Source of the DNA: Bacteroides sp. CAG:545
GTDB lineage: Bacteria; Bacteroidota; Bacteroidia; Bacteroidales; UBA932
Assembly (NCBI GenBank): GCA_000432515.1
Contig: HF996035.1
Span: forward strand, 63,681-127,680
DNA: 64,000 nucleotides
Direction of reading: 5' to 3'
Under the pieces are notes generated by a model. The model was not told where the DNA came from. It did no database searches and saw nothing but the letters and a program-made list of their open reading frames with translations. Shown here one piece after another: positions 14,522 to 23,043 of the stretch. A program made the position numbers and the translations under genes. Each line of letters begins with the position of its first letter. Within the stretch, counting starts at the first letter, position 1.

Positions 14522-15436
14522 ATGGCATTAATTGAATGTAAGAACGTCTGCAAGAACTTCGGGTCGAAAGTGGCATTGGACAATGTCAGCCTCGATGTCC
14601 CGGAAGGCAAGATCTATGGCCTTCTCGGTCCTAACGGAGCGGGCAAGACCACTATGATCAGAATCATAAACAGAATCACTATACCGAATTCCGGCGAAGT
14701 CCTGTTCAACGGCCGCCCTATCACCCAGCGTGATGTGGAGAAGATCGGCTATCTCCCTGAGGAGCGCGGACTTTACCGTAAGATGGAGGTCGGCGACCAG
14801 GCCATGTATCTGGCCCAGCTCAAGGGGATGAGCGAGAAGGATGCCCGCGCGGAGCTGAAGAAATGGTTCGTGAAATTCGGCATCCAGGACTGGTGGAAGA
14901 AGAAGGTGGAGGAACTCTCCAAGGGTATGGCGCAGAAGGTCCAGTTCATCACCACTGTCGTGCACAAGCCGTCGCTGATGATATTGGACGAGCCGTTTTC
15001 CGGTTTTGATCCTGTCAATGCAGAGCTCATCCGGAAAGAAATTCTGGAACTGAAAGAGCAGGGGGCGACCATCATCCTTTCCACCCACAATATGGAGTCG
15101 GTCGAGGAACTGTGCGACAATATCGCATTGATAAACAAGTCCCATCTGGTGCTTTCCGGCGGAGTGGATGAAATCCGCAGACAATACGGAAACAATCACG
15201 TGGAACTCATCTATTCCGGAGAAAACGCATTGGCTCCGGTCGAGGGCCTGTTCTCGGTCATTTCCGATGCTGATGACAACGGCCGCCATACGGCTGTGCT
15301 TTCGCTCGATCACGAAGGGCTTGGCAATGAGGTGCTTACGGCAGTGATAGGCCAGGGTCTGCTCGTGAATTCATTCAAAGAACTGCTTCCGAGAATGAAT
15401 GACATATTCATCAAACTGGTTACAGAGGGCAAATAA
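14522..15436 (+). CDS. ABC-2 type exporter, ATP-binding protein (NatA-like)
   Basis: A 304-residue ATPase that drives the membrane protein encoded next. Visible motifs are Walker A (GPNGAGKTT, about residue 40), the Q-loop region YLPEERGLYRKMEVGDQ, the signature ELSKGMAQKV (about 137), Walker B (LMILDEPFSGFD, about 160) and the switch His in LSTHNMES. The C-terminal extension of about 85 residues is usual in the Na+-exporter/ABC-2 group. Substrate not determined; NatAB relatives export sodium or small toxic compounds. The permease gene begins 12 bp downstream. Confidence 0.9.
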   Translation: MALIECKNVCKNFGSKVALDNVSLDVPEGKIYGLLGPNGAGKTTMIRIINRITIPNSGEVLFNGRPITQRDVEKIGYLPEERGLYRKMEVGDQAMYLAQLKGMSEKDARAELKKWFVKFGIQDWWKKKVEELSKGMAQKVQFITTVVHKPSLMILDEPFSGFDPVNAELIRKEILELKEQGATIILSTHNMESVEELCDNIALINKSHLVLSGGVDEIRRQYGNNHVELIYSGENALAPVEGLFSVISDADDNGRHTAVLSLDHEGLGNEVLTAVIGQGLLVNSFKELLPRMNDIFIKLVTEGK

Positions 15437-15448
15437 AATCGGGAAATC

Positions 15449-16792
15449 ATGAACTTGCATATAGTAAATATCATCATAAAGCGCGAATATCTGACGCGTG
15501 TCAAGAAGAAGTCGTTCATCGTCACCACGTTCCTCGTGCCGATACTGTTCGCGGCCCTTTGCATGCTGCCGTCCCTCATCATGGTGATGGCGAAAGAGGA
15601 GTCCAAGAAGGTGGCGGTAGTGGATGGGTCCGGGATCGTGATGCCTTTCCTCAGTAATACGGAAACCATAGAGTTTCAGCAGTTTGAAAATGCTGATCCG
15701 GAAGTGCTGAAAATGAAACTGGACAGCGTGGGAATGGATGCGTTGCTGGTTATCAGCCCTCTGGATTCAGCGAAAAAGACTGTGTCAGCGGTTTCATATG
15801 CGTCCAAACCGCTCGGTATGGAGACCTCCGAGTCGATCGAGCATAAGATCAATGATGCTGTCGAGGACTACAGAGTCAAGTCCTACAATATAGAAGGACT
15901 CGAGAACATAATGGAGCAGGTAAAGCCAGACATCAGTCTCGTCTCATACAAAATCGATGAACAGGGCAAGGAAACTCTCAATGAATCAGGACTTTATATG
16001 ATTCTGTCAATGGTCCTCGGCATGATTATCTACATGTTCATCTCGATGTTCTGCGGTATGGTCATGTCTTCGGTCATTGAAGAGAAAGCCAGCCGTGTCG
16101 TGGAGGTGCTGGTGTCTTCAGTGAAGGCCACCGAACTCCTGTTCGGAAAGATTATAGGCGTCGCCCTTGTGGCATTGACCCAATTCTTTATGTGGATTGC
16201 ATTGACAATGCTGATTCTGGCGGTAGTCGGCGGAATTGCCGGGCCGGAGTTCTTGAGCGGCGCTGCTTCGGCGGACCCGACTGCGCAGATGGCGATGGTG
16301 CCGGGAATGGATGCCGCGAGCGCGCCTGTGCCTTCGGAGATGTCAGCGATTCTTTCCACCCTGGGCAGTATCGATTATGTGCAGCTTATTGTGGTGTTCG
16401 TCCTGTTCTTCGTCTTCGGCTACCTCCTGTATGCGTCGATGTTTGCCGCTATAGGTTCGGCTGTGGAGAATGAGGCTGACAGTCAGCAGCTTGTGCTGCC
16501 TCTGACGATTCCTCTGATGATAGGATTCCTGATAGCGATGTTCGCCTACAAGTCGCCTGACAGTGCCGTGGTGTTCTGGGGCTCGATGATACCGTTCACT
16601 TCTCCGATGGTGATGCTGACGAGGGTGCTGTTCGGTGTTCCGACGTGGCAGATTGTGCTTTCGGTGTCGATTTTGGTGCTGACATTTGTCCTGTGCGCCT
16701 GGCTGTCTGCAAAGATTTACAAGGTGGGTATTCTTATGTTTGGTAAGAAATCTACTTTCAAGGACCTTTGGAAATGGTTGAAAATGAAATAG
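15449..16792 (+). CDS. ABC-2 type exporter, permease (NatB-like)
   Basis: A 447-residue inner-membrane protein of the ABC2_membrane_3 type. One N-terminal helix (about 23-48: SFIVTTFLVPILFAALCM) is followed by a large periplasmic domain (about 50-180), then five or six clustered helices, including the family's MSSVIEEKASRVVEVLVSSV near residue 210 and MIYMFISM-like segments. A Gly/Ala-rich loop (about 265-300) separates two helices. It pairs with the preceding ATPase. The next gene starts 2 bp after its stop, so the operon continues. Confidence 0.88.
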   Translation: MNLHIVNIIIKREYLTRVKKKSFIVTTFLVPILFAALCMLPSLIMVMAKEESKKVAVVDGSGIVMPFLSNTETIEFQQFENADPEVLKMKLDSVGMDALLVISPLDSAKKTVSAVSYASKPLGMETSESIEHKINDAVEDYRVKSYNIEGLENIMEQVKPDISLVSYKIDEQGKETLNESGLYMILSMVLGMIIYMFISMFCGMVMSSVIEEKASRVVEVLVSSVKATELLFGKIIGVALVALTQFFMWIALTMLILAVVGGIAGPEFLSGAASADPTAQMAMVPGMDAASAPVPSEMSAILSTLGSIDYVQLIVVFVLFFVFGYLLYASMFAAIGSAVENEADSQQLVLPLTIPLMIGFLIAMFAYKSPDSAVVFWGSMIPFTSPMVMLTRVLFGVPTWQIVLSVSILVLTFVLCAWLSAKIYKVGILMFGKKSTFKDLWKWLKMK

Positions 16793-16794
16793 AT

Positions 16795-17637
16795 ATGAGT
16801 GTGAAAAGATTCTTCGTCGCTTTTGCGGCCCTGATTGTGACCTGGTCCGTGTCCTATGCGGACGGATTCCGGGTGGAATGGAAACGGACGGCTATGGACC
16901 GTTCGAGAACTGGTGTTACGGTAGCTTCTGCTGATAATGTAAAAGAGGCGATGGGGGAGGTGCGCTGCGGAAAATACTATGCGCCGAACGGCAAAGTGTT
17001 CAGGAAAGGCGTTACGAAGAAGGTGGCTTCCGTCATGATCGGGGCGCAGCCGAAAATGGCTGACGTCAAGCAGGTTGTGGCCTATTCCACCAGCCATATG
17101 GTAAGTCATGCTCCGGAGTCCGCGCTGTCGGACTGGTTCATTGACCTCCTTATCTCCAAGTGTTCGGAACTTACCGGAAAGAGGGTGGACGTGGGCTTTG
17201 CCAATTTCGGCGGAATCCGTGTAGAGATGCCTGCGGGCGATGTCCTGCTGGATGATATCTTGTCAATGTTCCCGTTCAAGAACAAACTTTGCTATCTGGA
17301 ACTGAAGGGCCGCGATATTCGTGTGATTCTCCAGCAGATGGCATCGGAAGGCTGGCAGGTAATCGGGGGAGTGAGATGTGTCGCTGACAAGGCCGGCAAT
17401 CTTGTTTCCGCCGAGGTAGGTGGTGAGCCGCTGGATGACGAGAAGGTGTACGGGGTAACGACTGTGGATTTCCTGCTCGACGGTGGAGACGGCTTTCATA
17501 TCGGTCGGAATGCATTGGATGTGCAGATTCTGGATAAATATGTGATAGACGTGGTGCTGCCTCATGTGAAGTCTCTGACTGCGGAGGGCAAACCTATTGA
17601 ATATCAGGTGGACGGCAGAGTAAAAATAGTAAAATGA
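16795..17637 (+). CDS. 5'-nucleotidase C-terminal domain protein
   Basis: A 280-residue exported protein (signal peptide MSVKRFFVAFAALIVTWSVS, cut near YADG) made only of the substrate-binding C-terminal domain of 5'-nucleotidases. The marks are the segment VGFANFGGIRVEMPAGDVLL (nucleobase/ribose pocket), ILSMFPFKNKLCYLELKGRD and VTTVDFLLDGGDGF. The catalytic metallophosphatase domain is encoded by the next gene, 7 bp downstream. The two halves presumably act together in the periplasm, hydrolysing nucleotides for salvage; split arrangements like this are known in Bacteroidales. ATG at 16795 was chosen over a TTG at 16768 because it yields a clean leader directly after the permease stop. Confidence 0.85.
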   Translation: MSVKRFFVAFAALIVTWSVSYADGFRVEWKRTAMDRSRTGVTVASADNVKEAMGEVRCGKYYAPNGKVFRKGVTKKVASVMIGAQPKMADVKQVVAYSTSHMVSHAPESALSDWFIDLLISKCSELTGKRVDVGFANFGGIRVEMPAGDVLLDDILSMFPFKNKLCYLELKGRDIRVILQQMASEGWQVIGGVRCVADKAGNLVSAEVGGEPLDDEKVYGVTTVDFLLDGGDGFHIGRNALDVQILDKYVIDVVLPHVKSLTAEGKPIEYQVDGRVKIVK

Positions 17638-17644
17638 CGATAGT

Positions 17645-18475
17645 ATGAAACATATAATTTCAGTTTTGGTTTCCATATTGGCGGCTTGCGCCCTGGGATT
17701 TTCGCAGGACCTTGTAATCCTTCATGTCAATGATACCCACAGTCACGAGGAACCGCTTCGTGACGGCGGAGCGCAGGGTGGCATGGGCGGAGTCATCGAA
17801 CGTGCTGCCTATGTGGACAGTGTACGTGCTGCAGTGGGCAAGAAGAATGTCCTTCTGCTCCATGCCGGCGATTTCAGTCAGGGAACGTCGTATTTCACGG
17901 AACTCGGAGGTGATATCGAGATTGATCTTATCAATGCGATGAAATATGATGTGGTGACGCTCGGAAACCATGAGTTCGACAACGGTATCGATGAACTCGC
18001 ACGCCGTCTGGGCAATCTCAAGTGCCCGGTGGTCTGCGCCAACTATGATTTCTCGGAACTTGTTCTCGGCAAATACGTAAAGCCTTATACCATAGTGCGT
18101 AAGGGCGGCATGAAAATCGGCGTTATCGGTCTGCTTACGGATGTCACGCGTGTGGTTCAGAAGTCGATTGCCGACAAGATGAAGCGTTTCGATGATATCG
18201 AAGTGGCCAACAAGTGGGCTGACTATCTGAAGAACGAAGAGCATTGCGATATGGTGATAGCATTGACCCATATCGGCTTCGACAGCGTGGGAATGAACGA
18301 TCCTGCTCTTGTGGCTGGCACGAGGAATATCGACCTTGTGGTCGGCGGCCACTCCCATACTTTCCTGACCGATGCCGAGTACAGGGACAATCTGGACGGC
18401 CGGCCTGTTCCGATAGTCCAGGACGGCTGCTGGGGCTTGTTCGTGGGACAGGTGGATGTTTACCGGAATAAATAA
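17645..18475 (+). CDS. 5'-nucleotidase metallophosphatase subunit
   Basis: A 276-residue exported calcineurin-like phosphoesterase, the N-terminal half of a UshA-type 5'-nucleotidase. Signal peptide MKHIISVLVSILAACALGFS. Dinuclear-metal motifs appear in order: ILHVNDTHSH (Asp, His; about 24-33), LLLHAGDFSQG (Asp; about 75), VTLGNHEFDNG (Asn-His catalytic pair; about 107-117), ALTHIG (His; about 206) and VVGGHSHTF (His-x-His; about 236-243). It lacks the C-terminal nucleotide-binding domain, which is supplied by the preceding gene. The 6-bp gap to the DeoR-type gene suggests common transcription. Confidence 0.92.
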   Translation: MKHIISVLVSILAACALGFSQDLVILHVNDTHSHEEPLRDGGAQGGMGGVIERAAYVDSVRAAVGKKNVLLLHAGDFSQGTSYFTELGGDIEIDLINAMKYDVVTLGNHEFDNGIDELARRLGNLKCPVVCANYDFSELVLGKYVKPYTIVRKGGMKIGVIGLLTDVTRVVQKSIADKMKRFDDIEVANKWADYLKNEEHCDMVIALTHIGFDSVGMNDPALVAGTRNIDLVVGGHSHTFLTDAEYRDNLDGRPVPIVQDGCWGLFVGQVDVYRNK

Positions 18476-18481
18476 CTTGCT

Positions 18482-19291
18482 ATGAACAACAATATTTCTG
18501 AGCAGGAGCTGCTGAAGTCATTGTCCGAAAGGCACAAGTCTATTCTGAATATCCTGCAGTTGCAGGGCAGTGTCTCCGTTTCTGATTTGGCGGAGCGCCT
18601 GGAGGTTTCCGAGGTTACCATAAGGAAGGACCTTTCCGCGCTCGAGAAGCAGAACAAACTTTACCGCACCCACGGCCGGGCAATTCCTATCAGTCCATAT
18701 ATCGGCGACCGTCATATCAATGAAAAGGAAAAGCAGTTCGTGCTCGAGAAAAGGGCGATCGGCAAGGCTGCCGCGGCTCTTGTCAATGAGCATGACTCTA
18801 TCCTGATGGCGTCCGGCACATCCATCCTGTATGCGGCTAAGGAGATCGCTGAGAAGAAAGATATAACTGTCATATCTGCTTCAGTGTCAGCATCTTCACT
18901 CTTGTCCCAGAACAAGGGTATAGATGTGGTTCAACTTGGCGGACTCGTCCGTGAGAGTTCTGTGTCCGTGGTCGGTTCGTTTGCCGAGGACATGCTCAAG
19001 TATTTCAACTGCAATCTTCTGCTGATGGGTGCCGACGGAGTGGACCTGGAGTTCGGTGTCACTACGACCAATATGATGGAGGCCAATCTGAACAGGATGA
19101 TGATGCATACCTCCCAGCAGACCGTGCTGTTGGTGGACAGCAGCAAGTTCGGCAAGAAAGGCTTCAGCAAAATCTGTGACGTCAGTGAGATCGACAGGAT
19201 CATCACCGACGAGAATATCCCGCAGATGTATCTGGAGAGTCTTCAGGATTTGGGAATAGAGGTGACTGTGGTGCCTATAGCCATTTCATAG
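18482..19291 (+). CDS. DeoR/GlpR-family transcription regulator
   Basis: A 269-residue DNA-binding repressor. The N-terminal winged helix-turn-helix (about 15-70) contains the DeoR signature (RHKSILNILQLQGSVSVSDL, then AERLEVSEVTIRKDLSALEK). The C-terminal ligand-binding domain (about 80-250) has the usual IGKAAAALV, DSILMASGTS, LMGADGVDLEFGVTT and VLLVDSSKFGKKGF segments of sugar-phosphate-responsive members. As last gene of the holA-exporter-nucleotidase run it might respond to a pentose- or deoxyribose-phosphate from nucleotide salvage, which is inference from neighbours only. Confidence 0.9.
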   Translation: MNNNISEQELLKSLSERHKSILNILQLQGSVSVSDLAERLEVSEVTIRKDLSALEKQNKLYRTHGRAIPISPYIGDRHINEKEKQFVLEKRAIGKAAAALVNEHDSILMASGTSILYAAKEIAEKKDITVISASVSASSLLSQNKGIDVVQLGGLVRESSVSVVGSFAEDMLKYFNCNLLLMGADGVDLEFGVTTTNMMEANLNRMMMHTSQQTVLLVDSSKFGKKGFSKICDVSEIDRIITDENIPQMYLESLQDLGIEVTVVPIAIS

Positions 19292-19297
19292 ACAATA

Positions 19298-19325
19298 CGA
19301 AAAACATCCTCGTTTAGAGGATGTT
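19298..19325 (-). terminator. Terminator at the 3' end of yicC
   Basis: A perfect 9-bp stem (19317-19325 with 19303-19311) and 5-nt loop that includes the yicC stop codon, followed on the minus strand by TTTTTCG-type sequence. It may also stop transcripts arriving from the convergent DeoR gene. Confidence 0.7.
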
Positions 19326-20189
19326 CATTGACTGTTCGCGGATTTTTTCCAGTTCGTCCTTCATCCGTACTACGATTTTCTGGATGCCGGCGTGGTTTGC
19401 CTTGGACCCCGTCGTGTTTATTTCACGGCCCATTTCCTGGATGATGAACCCGAGTTTCTTGCCAGGGAACGCTTCGCCGTCGATGGTGTCCATGAAGTAT
19501 TTGCAATGCTGGCGGAGGCGTACCTTTTCCTCATTGATGTCGAACTTCTCGAGGTAGTAGATCATTTCTTCCTCAAATCTGCTCTGGTCAGGTTTCAGCA
19601 TGAGTTCGGCGATGGCTTTCTCGATTTTCGCCCTTACTGTGGCGATTCTTTCTCCGTCGAACGATTCCACTTCATCTTCGAGCTTGAGAATGTTGTTCAC
19701 TCTGCTTGTAACGTCCTTGTACAGAGCTACTCCCTCGCGTGACCTGTAGTCGTTTGTGTTGTCTATGGCCTGGTCGATGGCTTTCTCCACAACCGTCCAG
19801 TTCTCGTCATTGATGATATCCTGTCTGGTATTGTCGATGACGTCAGGAAATCTCAGGACAGTGTTCAGGAACAATGCGGAGTCTGCATTGACCCCGAGCT
19901 TTTCTGACAATGCGCTGATCTGTCTGTAATATTCTTCGGCGAGGCTCTGGTTGATGTGCTTTGCGGAGGATACTGCATTGGCCTCGAATGTGACGAAAAA
20001 GTCGATGGTACCCCTGTGCAGCTTGTCTGCAATCTTCTGTCTGACAAGCAGTTCCTTGTCCTTAGGCAACAGCTGTGACTTTATGTTGATGTCGGCAGTC
20101 TTGCCGTTCAATGTCCTCAGTTCTATGGTGATTTTACCTGATTCGAGCTGCGCTTCTGCCTTGCCGTAACCTGTCATTGACTGTATCAT
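19314..20189 (-). CDS. yicC: YicC family endoribonuclease-like protein
   Basis: A 291-residue cytoplasmic protein of the YicC/YloC family, members of which are endoribonucleases affecting small-RNA turnover. The N-terminus MIQSMTGYGKAEAQ is the family hallmark, as are the LRTLNGKTADINIK segment and the C-terminal KKLGFIIQEMGREINTTGSK followed by NHAGIQKIVVRMKDELEKIR, which carries conserved acidic residues. Length is typical. It is transcribed convergently to the DeoR gene and shares a hairpin with its end. A promoter lies 45-75 bp upstream. Confidence 0.93.
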   Translation of the reverse strand: MIQSMTGYGKAEAQLESGKITIELRTLNGKTADINIKSQLLPKDKELLVRQKIADKLHRGTIDFFVTFEANAVSSAKHINQSLAEEYYRQISALSEKLGVNADSALFLNTVLRFPDVIDNTRQDIINDENWTVVEKAIDQAIDNTNDYRSREGVALYKDVTSRVNNILKLEDEVESFDGERIATVRAKIEKAIAELMLKPDQSRFEEEMIYYLEKFDINEEKVRLRQHCKYFMDTIDGEAFPGKKLGFIIQEMGREINTTGSKANHAGIQKIVVRMKDELEKIREQSMNIL

Positions 20190-20231
20190 ACCTAATTTAT
20201 TTTAGTGGTCGTTCAACATTTTTCCGAACGG

Positions 20232-20263
20232 CAAAATTACTACATTACTCACAAACTTTCAAA
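20232..20263 (-). promoter_or_regulatory. yicC promoter
   Basis: Minus strand: TTTG (20263-20260), a 20-bp spacer, TAATTTTG (20239-20232). A good match to the Bacteroidetes consensus. Confidence 0.65.
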
Positions 20264-20273
20264 TACTATTTTT

Positions 20274-21419
20274 CTACGACTTCCAGACTCGTCTTTTCAG
20301 CCATAATGCGAGTATAGGGTCTGAAATTTCGAGTTTTTTGGGAGCAGTCATCATTATCAAGTCCTTTTCGGTCAATGCTTTCTTTAATCTTGATATGTTT
20401 GCTGCTGTCCCAAGTTGGTAAGTGTCAAGAATTTCACTCCTTGTGAAACCGGTATGGATGCCATTTGCCAGCGCCCGAAGAAAGTTCATCTGGTATGCGG
20501 ACAGGCTTTCCGTCTGCTGTATGAACAGTGGTTCGCAGGCATCGAGCATGCGGTCAATGCCGAATTCAACATCTTCTTTTGTCGCATGTTTGTCGGTGCG
20601 CAGCCATACTAACCAAGCGAGCTGCTGAACATAAGATGAGTATCTGTCTGTTACAGTGCATATTTCAGAAGCAAGTTCACGGGAAATTTCCTTGCCTGTC
20701 ACTCTGAATCTGTCACAGATATATTCAACCCAATCGGTCTCCGAGATTTTGTCCAGATAAAATAAATCTCCAAATCTGTAGAAAGGATGACTCTGGCTCT
20801 GAAACATCTTCTCCATCATGTGCTTTTTGCTTCCGTAAAGGCAATACGATACGTTGCTCTGGAGTTGCCAGACGCTTCTGAGTTTTTTCTGAAATGTGAT
20901 AGAATCCGGAAAATCGGCAATTTGCTGGAATTCATCTATGCAGATAACGATTTTAATTCCTTTCTGCTTTGCTATAGTTTCCGGCAGTTGAAGAATGTCT
21001 TCCGTTACAGTGTTTGCACGGTTATATTCCAAAGCGATGGAAAAATCCGTAAGAGGATCTTGTCCTATGCTTATCTTTGGGATGAATCTGCTAAGAAATG
21101 TTTTAGCGTTTTCCATCCACTCTTCCCATTTGCTGGACGTGGCCCGCACTACAGCAGTTGCGAACGCATTTATGAAGTCATTCTCGGACCTGCAACCGAA
21201 GGCGTCAATCTTGGCTATTTTCAATGTGTCGCTTTCCACCAGGGAACAGACTTTTTCCACCAAAGAGGTTTTTCCCATTCTCCTTGGAGATATCAATATG
21301 GTATTCACGCCATATAGGAAGTTCATCTTCAGGCGATTTGTCTCTTCTTTCCTGTCTGTGAAAGTGTCCCCTTCGACTCGCACTCCGAATACGAAAGGTG
21401 CCTCATTTTCGTTAGCCAT
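20274..21419 (-). CDS. AAA ATPase with C-terminal winged helix (ATPase_2-like), unknown target
   Basis: A 381-residue ATP-binding protein. A short N-terminal stretch with FTDRKEE is followed by Walker A (ISPRRMGKTSLV, about residue 43), a sensor/Walker B strand IVICIDEFQQIA (about 150) and a lid. The C-terminal part includes SAYQMNFLRALANGIHTGFT then RSEILDTYQLGT, a winged-helix-like fold with the end PILALWLKRR. This layout is common to archaeal-type ATPases scattered through Bacteroidetes genomes, without agreed function. I chose ATG 21419 over TTG 21458 because a TATCTTTG promoter element lies between them. A 39-bp palindrome lies just upstream. Confidence 0.8.
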   Translation of the reverse strand: MANENEAPFVFGVRVEGDTFTDRKEETNRLKMNFLYGVNTILISPRRMGKTSLVEKVCSLVESDTLKIAKIDAFGCRSENDFINAFATAVVRATSSKWEEWMENAKTFLSRFIPKISIGQDPLTDFSIALEYNRANTVTEDILQLPETIAKQKGIKIVICIDEFQQIADFPDSITFQKKLRSVWQLQSNVSYCLYGSKKHMMEKMFQSQSHPFYRFGDLFYLDKISETDWVEYICDRFRVTGKEISRELASEICTVTDRYSSYVQQLAWLVWLRTDKHATKEDVEFGIDRMLDACEPLFIQQTESLSAYQMNFLRALANGIHTGFTRSEILDTYQLGTAANISRLKKALTEKDLIMMTAPKKLEISDPILALWLKRRVWKS

Positions 21420-21436
21420 ATCTTCTATGTTTTTTG

Positions 21437-21444
21437 CAAAGATA
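21437..21444 (-). promoter_or_regulatory. -7 element of the AAA ATPase promoter
   Basis: TATCTTTG on the minus strand, 18 bp upstream of the ATG. A GTTG-like -33 candidate overlaps the palindrome at 21458-21496, so a protein bound there would block this promoter. Confidence 0.6.
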
Positions 21445-21457
21445 TCAAATTTCTCCA

Positions 21458-21496
21458 AAATTTAACAACCTTGTTTAAAACAGGTCTGTTAAATTT
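21458..21496. promoter_or_regulatory. 39-bp imperfect palindrome (operator or terminator)
   Basis: AAATTTAACA (21458-21467) and TGTTAAATTT (21487-21496) are perfect 10-bp arms. The centre CCTTGTTTAAAACAGG is also nearly symmetrical. It lies 48 bp after the ROK stop and directly at the AAA promoter, so it may be an operator, or the terminator of the ROK gene. Confidence 0.55.
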
Positions 21497-21543
21497 CCGC
21501 CAGGGAGACGAGTTTGGTGGCGCTGGTGAAATATCGTCTGCTG

Positions 21544-22743
21544 TTATAAGAGCCCTAACAGGCGGCTGCGCGATAGCATGCAAGCTCCTATCGGGCCACC
21601 TTTCTTTCCGAGTTTTGAAAATTTGATGCTTGTGTCCTTGCTTACAATGATAAGCGAGTGGCGGTTGATGGCACTCTTGATAGGTAGCATCAGGTAGTCT
21701 TTTGCGATAGCCAGCCTTCCGCCGATTACTACAAGTTCCGGGTTGAAGATATTGATCAGTCCCGCAATTGCCTGCCCGAGAACAGAACCGATTTCTTCAA
21801 CGCATTCAATTGCGAGCACATCTTCTTCCATCAGTGCGTTGAGGATATCATCTATGTCGATATTGTCCGGATTCTTGACTTTTGTGGACACTGATGATGC
21901 TTTTCCTTCTTTTATCTTTTCGACAAAAATTCTGTGAAGGGCGGAGCCGGAAGCGCCCGTTTCAAGACAACCGATTTTTCCGCATTGACAAATCTGTCCG
22001 TTGTTGAGCATTGGAAAATGACCGATCTCTCCCGAGAATCCTGATTTACCGTATGATAACTTTCCATCGGTAATTATCCCCATTCCAAGTCCCCAACTCA
22101 GATTGATGAATAACATGTCCTTCTCATTGTTGGCTTCTCCACAGATGTACTCGCCATAAGCCATTGCGCGAGAATCATTTTCGACAAATACTGGTGCGCC
22201 AAGTTCTTTTTCAAGCACTTGTGATAGCGGTTTGTCCTCTCCGATGAAATATGAGAAACTATAACCTGTTTCGTGGTTTACCCGTCCTGTCAAGTTGATT
22301 CCATATGCGAGAATCTTCTCCTGAGGTATGCCCTGGGCGGTTGTGTGCTTTCTGAGCAATTCTGCCAACTTGAGCAGAGATGCTTCATTGCCTTCTAGCA
22401 CGAAGGGAATATCCTCTTTGTAATCGACAAGTTTACCTTTGAAATTGGTGATGGCAATGCTTATATGGTGTCGCCGTATGTCGGTCCCCACGAAGTATCC
22501 TGCGGATTGGTTCAGTCCATAAATGCTGGGGCGACGTCCTCCAGTTGTTCCTGTTTTGCCGAGGTCTTCAAGAAACCCATCGTCAATGAGTTCTCCAATC
22601 AGTCTTGTGACCGTGGGGATGCTGGCATTCAGTTCTTTGCTTAATTCTGCGATGCTGAAATCTCCATCGTTTATGCAAAGACCGAGGATTTTCTGCTTCA
22701 TAATTGCTCCCTTGCCCTCTATATTGTCTAGAAATGAGTTCAT
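21544..22743 (-). CDS. ROK-family transcription repressor (NagC/XylR type)
   Basis: A 399-residue regulator. An N-terminal winged helix-turn-helix (about 15-75: LGLCINDGDFSIAELSKELN, then ASIPTVTRLIGELIDDG) is joined to a ROK sugar-kinase-like domain. The latter has the ATP/sugar-binding EIGHFPMLNNGQICQCGKIG with the zinc motif CxCGxxGCLE (about 255-275) and ENDSRAMAYGE (about 195). A regulator rather than a kinase is indicated by the HTH. It lies divergent from PUL 1, which includes an amino-sugar epimerase, and ROK regulators commonly sense amino-sugars, so control of PUL 1 is a fair inference. Confidence 0.9.
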   Translation of the reverse strand: MNSFLDNIEGKGAIMKQKILGLCINDGDFSIAELSKELNASIPTVTRLIGELIDDGFLEDLGKTGTTGGRRPSIYGLNQSAGYFVGTDIRRHHISIAITNFKGKLVDYKEDIPFVLEGNEASLLKLAELLRKHTTAQGIPQEKILAYGINLTGRVNHETGYSFSYFIGEDKPLSQVLEKELGAPVFVENDSRAMAYGEYICGEANNEKDMLFINLSWGLGMGIITDGKLSYGKSGFSGEIGHFPMLNNGQICQCGKIGCLETGASGSALHRIFVEKIKEGKASSVSTKVKNPDNIDIDDILNALMEEDVLAIECVEEIGSVLGQAIAGLINIFNPELVVIGGRLAIAKDYLMLPIKSAINRHSLIIVSKDTSIKFSKLGKKGGPIGACMLSRSRLLGLL

Positions 22744-22787
22744 TATAAAGTGTTGTTTGTGTGATGAATATTCTTTGTAATGGACTA

Positions 22788-22795
22788 CAAAGATA
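22788..22795 (-). promoter_or_regulatory. -7 element of the ROK gene promoter
   Basis: TATCTTTG on the minus strand, 45 bp upstream of the ROK ATG. The 300-bp divergent region to PUL 1 is very AT-rich and otherwise shows no gene. Confidence 0.55.
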
Positions 22796-23007
22796 ATAAA
22801 TTGAACAATCTAAATGGAAATGAATTATTAAAAATAATTATTATTTGTGCGGAATAATCTAATTAGAACCCAAAAAAAGGTACGTTGTCATTAGATTTAT
22901 AAGGAAAGTGTCTATTTTATTCTGGCGATGTTGGTTGGAATTTGGATAAAAATGCCTTATATTTAAATAAAATTAACAATAATTTAACAATAATTAAAAA
23001 ATTTAAT

Positions 23008-23015
23008 TATATTTG
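23008..23015 (+). promoter_or_regulatory. -7 element of the PUL 1 promoter
   Basis: TATATTTG, 29 bp before the ATG of the first PUL 1 gene. It rules out the in-frame ATG at 22942 as start, which lies upstream of it. The surroundings (22960-23040) are almost pure A/T. Confidence 0.55.
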
Positions 23016-23043
23016 TGTTGTGATTAAAATATTAAAAAAATCT

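Noticed and set aside
14528..15313. 261-codon minus-strand frame opposite the ABC ATPase
   Set aside because: The plus-strand frame has all ABC motifs; the opposite frame is a codon-bias shadow.
20274..22743. AAA ATPase plus ROK gene considered as a defence island
   Set aside because: No nuclease, methylase or other defence-type partner; the ROK gene fits sugar regulation of PUL 1.
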